From contig CAMYWZ010000073.1 in assembly GCA_947302945.1 (NCBI GenBank), positions 1 through 6,136 of the forward strand: 6,136 bases of DNA, written 5' to 3'. Made by a program: the position numbers and the translations under genes. This DNA comes from an uncultured Bacillota bacterium (GTDB taxonomy: Bacteria; Bacillota; Clostridia; Peptostreptococcales; Anaerovoracaceae). The notes beneath the pieces were generated by a model. It saw nothing but the letters and a program-made list of their open reading frames with translations, was not told where the DNA came from and did no database searches. Positions 5,535 to 6,136 of the stretch are shown in pieces; position 1 is the stretch's first letter, and every line of letters starts with the position of its first letter.

Positions 5535-6052
5535 AGAAGCTCGACATCTCAAAATACTACCCGCCCGGTTACGACCGCCGGAAGTGGAACACATTTGCCA
5601 TCATGGCGCTCGTGGCGCTGGCTTTCGCGGTGCTGGTCTCGTACTCGGGAAGGTTCGAGCAGGCTTACAATATGCTTCACTGGAACCTGAACCACACGGA
5701 GATCATCAGCGGAAGCGTCAAAATGCAGCCCTTCGCGCAGATACTCAAAGGCATCTTCACGGCGTTCTGGGTGTTCGCGGCCTACTGCGTGCTCTGGGGC
5801 GTCATGATGCGCTCGTACTTCACGCAGTATTCAAACAGCATATACATAATGAAGCGGCTCGAAAGCCGCAGGGAACTTGTGCGGCGCTGCGTGAGCGCTC
5901 CGGCGGTGCTCCTTCTGGCCGGCTTTCTGCTCTGCCTTGCGGAGATGCTGCTGATGCGCGCGAACTACGTCGCGAAGATCCCCGCAATGTGCATCGATCC
6001 AATGGAACACGCTCCCTCACTGGCAGAATACCTGCGGGCGTTCATCCCATAA
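5531..6052 (+). CDS. Three-helix membrane protein of unknown function
   Basis: 173 aa, not recognised as a named family. It starts with a basic/aromatic cytoplasmic-type segment (KKLDISKYYPPGYDRRKW) and has three hydrophobic helices at about residues 21-39, 71-93 and 123-143. A basic loop (ESRRELVRR, 111-119) lies between helices 2 and 3, which by the positive-inside rule is likely cytoplasmic. There is no catalytic motif, Walker box or signal-peptidase site. The ATG overlaps the TGA of the GntR gene (ATGA, 5531-5534) with GGGAGG just upstream, so it is translationally coupled to the regulator. In Firmicutes, YtrA-type regulators often sit with membrane components and ATPases of ABC transporters. 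This could be such a component or a small accessory membrane protein, but three helices and no ATPase in view leave it open. Confidence 0.87.
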   Translation: MKKLDISKYYPPGYDRRKWNTFAIMALVALAFAVLVSYSGRFEQAYNMLHWNLNHTEIISGSVKMQPFAQILKGIFTAFWVFAAYCVLWGVMMRSYFTQYSNSIYIMKRLESRRELVRRCVSAPAVLLLAGFLLCLAEMLLMRANYVAKIPAMCIDPMEHAPSLAEYLRAFIP

Positions 6053-6136
6053 GCAGAGGCAGGGAACGGATCATCACCCAAAACGCGCGGGAAAAGGCAG
6101 CAACTGAAAATCAGTTTCTCACAAAACAGCATCATC
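6053..6136. other. Right-edge segment without a supported gene
   Basis: After the membrane-protein stop I see no start codon with a ribosome site on either strand. A short AT-rich hairpin, AACTGA-AAA-TCAGTT (6102-6116), is present but lacks a T-tract, so it is not called a terminator. The next gene probably begins beyond the window. Confidence 0.5.

Noticed and set aside
6102..6116. Hairpin AACTGA-AAA-TCAGTT after the membrane gene
   Set aside because: The stem is short and AT-rich and is not followed by a T-tract, so a terminator is not supported.
1..6136. CRISPR array, tRNA or rRNA
   Set aside because: There are no regularly spaced direct repeats, and I recognised no tRNA or rRNA sequence. 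The only striking repeats are the inverted pair at 4648-4740 and in-gene low-complexity repeats.

Overview
The window looks like chromosomal DNA from a GC-rich anaerobic Firmicute of the Clostridia type. The reasons are strong AGGAGG-type ribosome sites, an oxygen-sensitive ferredoxin-linked 2-oxoacid oxidoreductase of amino-acid fermenters, a YtrA-type GntR regulator, and a Clostridia-style membrane-anchored phosphodiester glycosidase. The lineage is inferred from gene content and style only; there is no rRNA or other marker gene.

Positions 1-4575 are read leftward (minus strand). The order of transcription is iorA (indolepyruvate:ferredoxin oxidoreductase alpha, 591 aa), iorB (beta, 193 aa), a free methionine-(R)-sulfoxide reductase (148 aa), and a 72-aa protein ending in a tight cysteine cluster. 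These four genes abut or overlap and form one operon behind a good sigma-70-type promoter (TTGACA, 17 nt, CATAAT) at 4619-4647. After a 131-nt gap come a membrane-anchored NAGPA-type phosphodiester glycosidase (352 aa) and, overlapping its 3' end by 20 nt, a TTG-started Ala/Pro/Glu-rich frame that runs off the left edge.

Positions 4576-4991 are a divergent intergenic region. They hold the iorA promoter, a 93-bp palindromic repeat element with perfect 29-bp arms lying directly against the -35 box, a GC-rich intrinsic terminator hairpin lying directly against the other end of that element, and an AT-richer stretch leading to the next gene.

Positions 4992-6052 are read rightward: a YtrA-type GntR repressor with an unusual repetitive Ser/Gly/Glu tail, overlapping by 4 nt (ATGA) a three-helix membrane protein of unknown function. 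Such pairs commonly precede ABC-transporter genes, but none is visible before the window ends. The last 84 nt contain no supported gene.

Functionally, IorAB would oxidatively decarboxylate aryl-pyruvates (from Trp, Phe and Tyr transamination) to aryl-acyl-CoA while reducing ferredoxin. The co-transcribed methionine-sulfoxide reductase and Cys-cluster protein plausibly add redox protection or repair, which is inference. No complete new system is evident. The most unusual parts are the palindromic element with its neighbouring terminator, the Cys-cluster microprotein, and the overlapping repeat-rich partial gene at the left edge.
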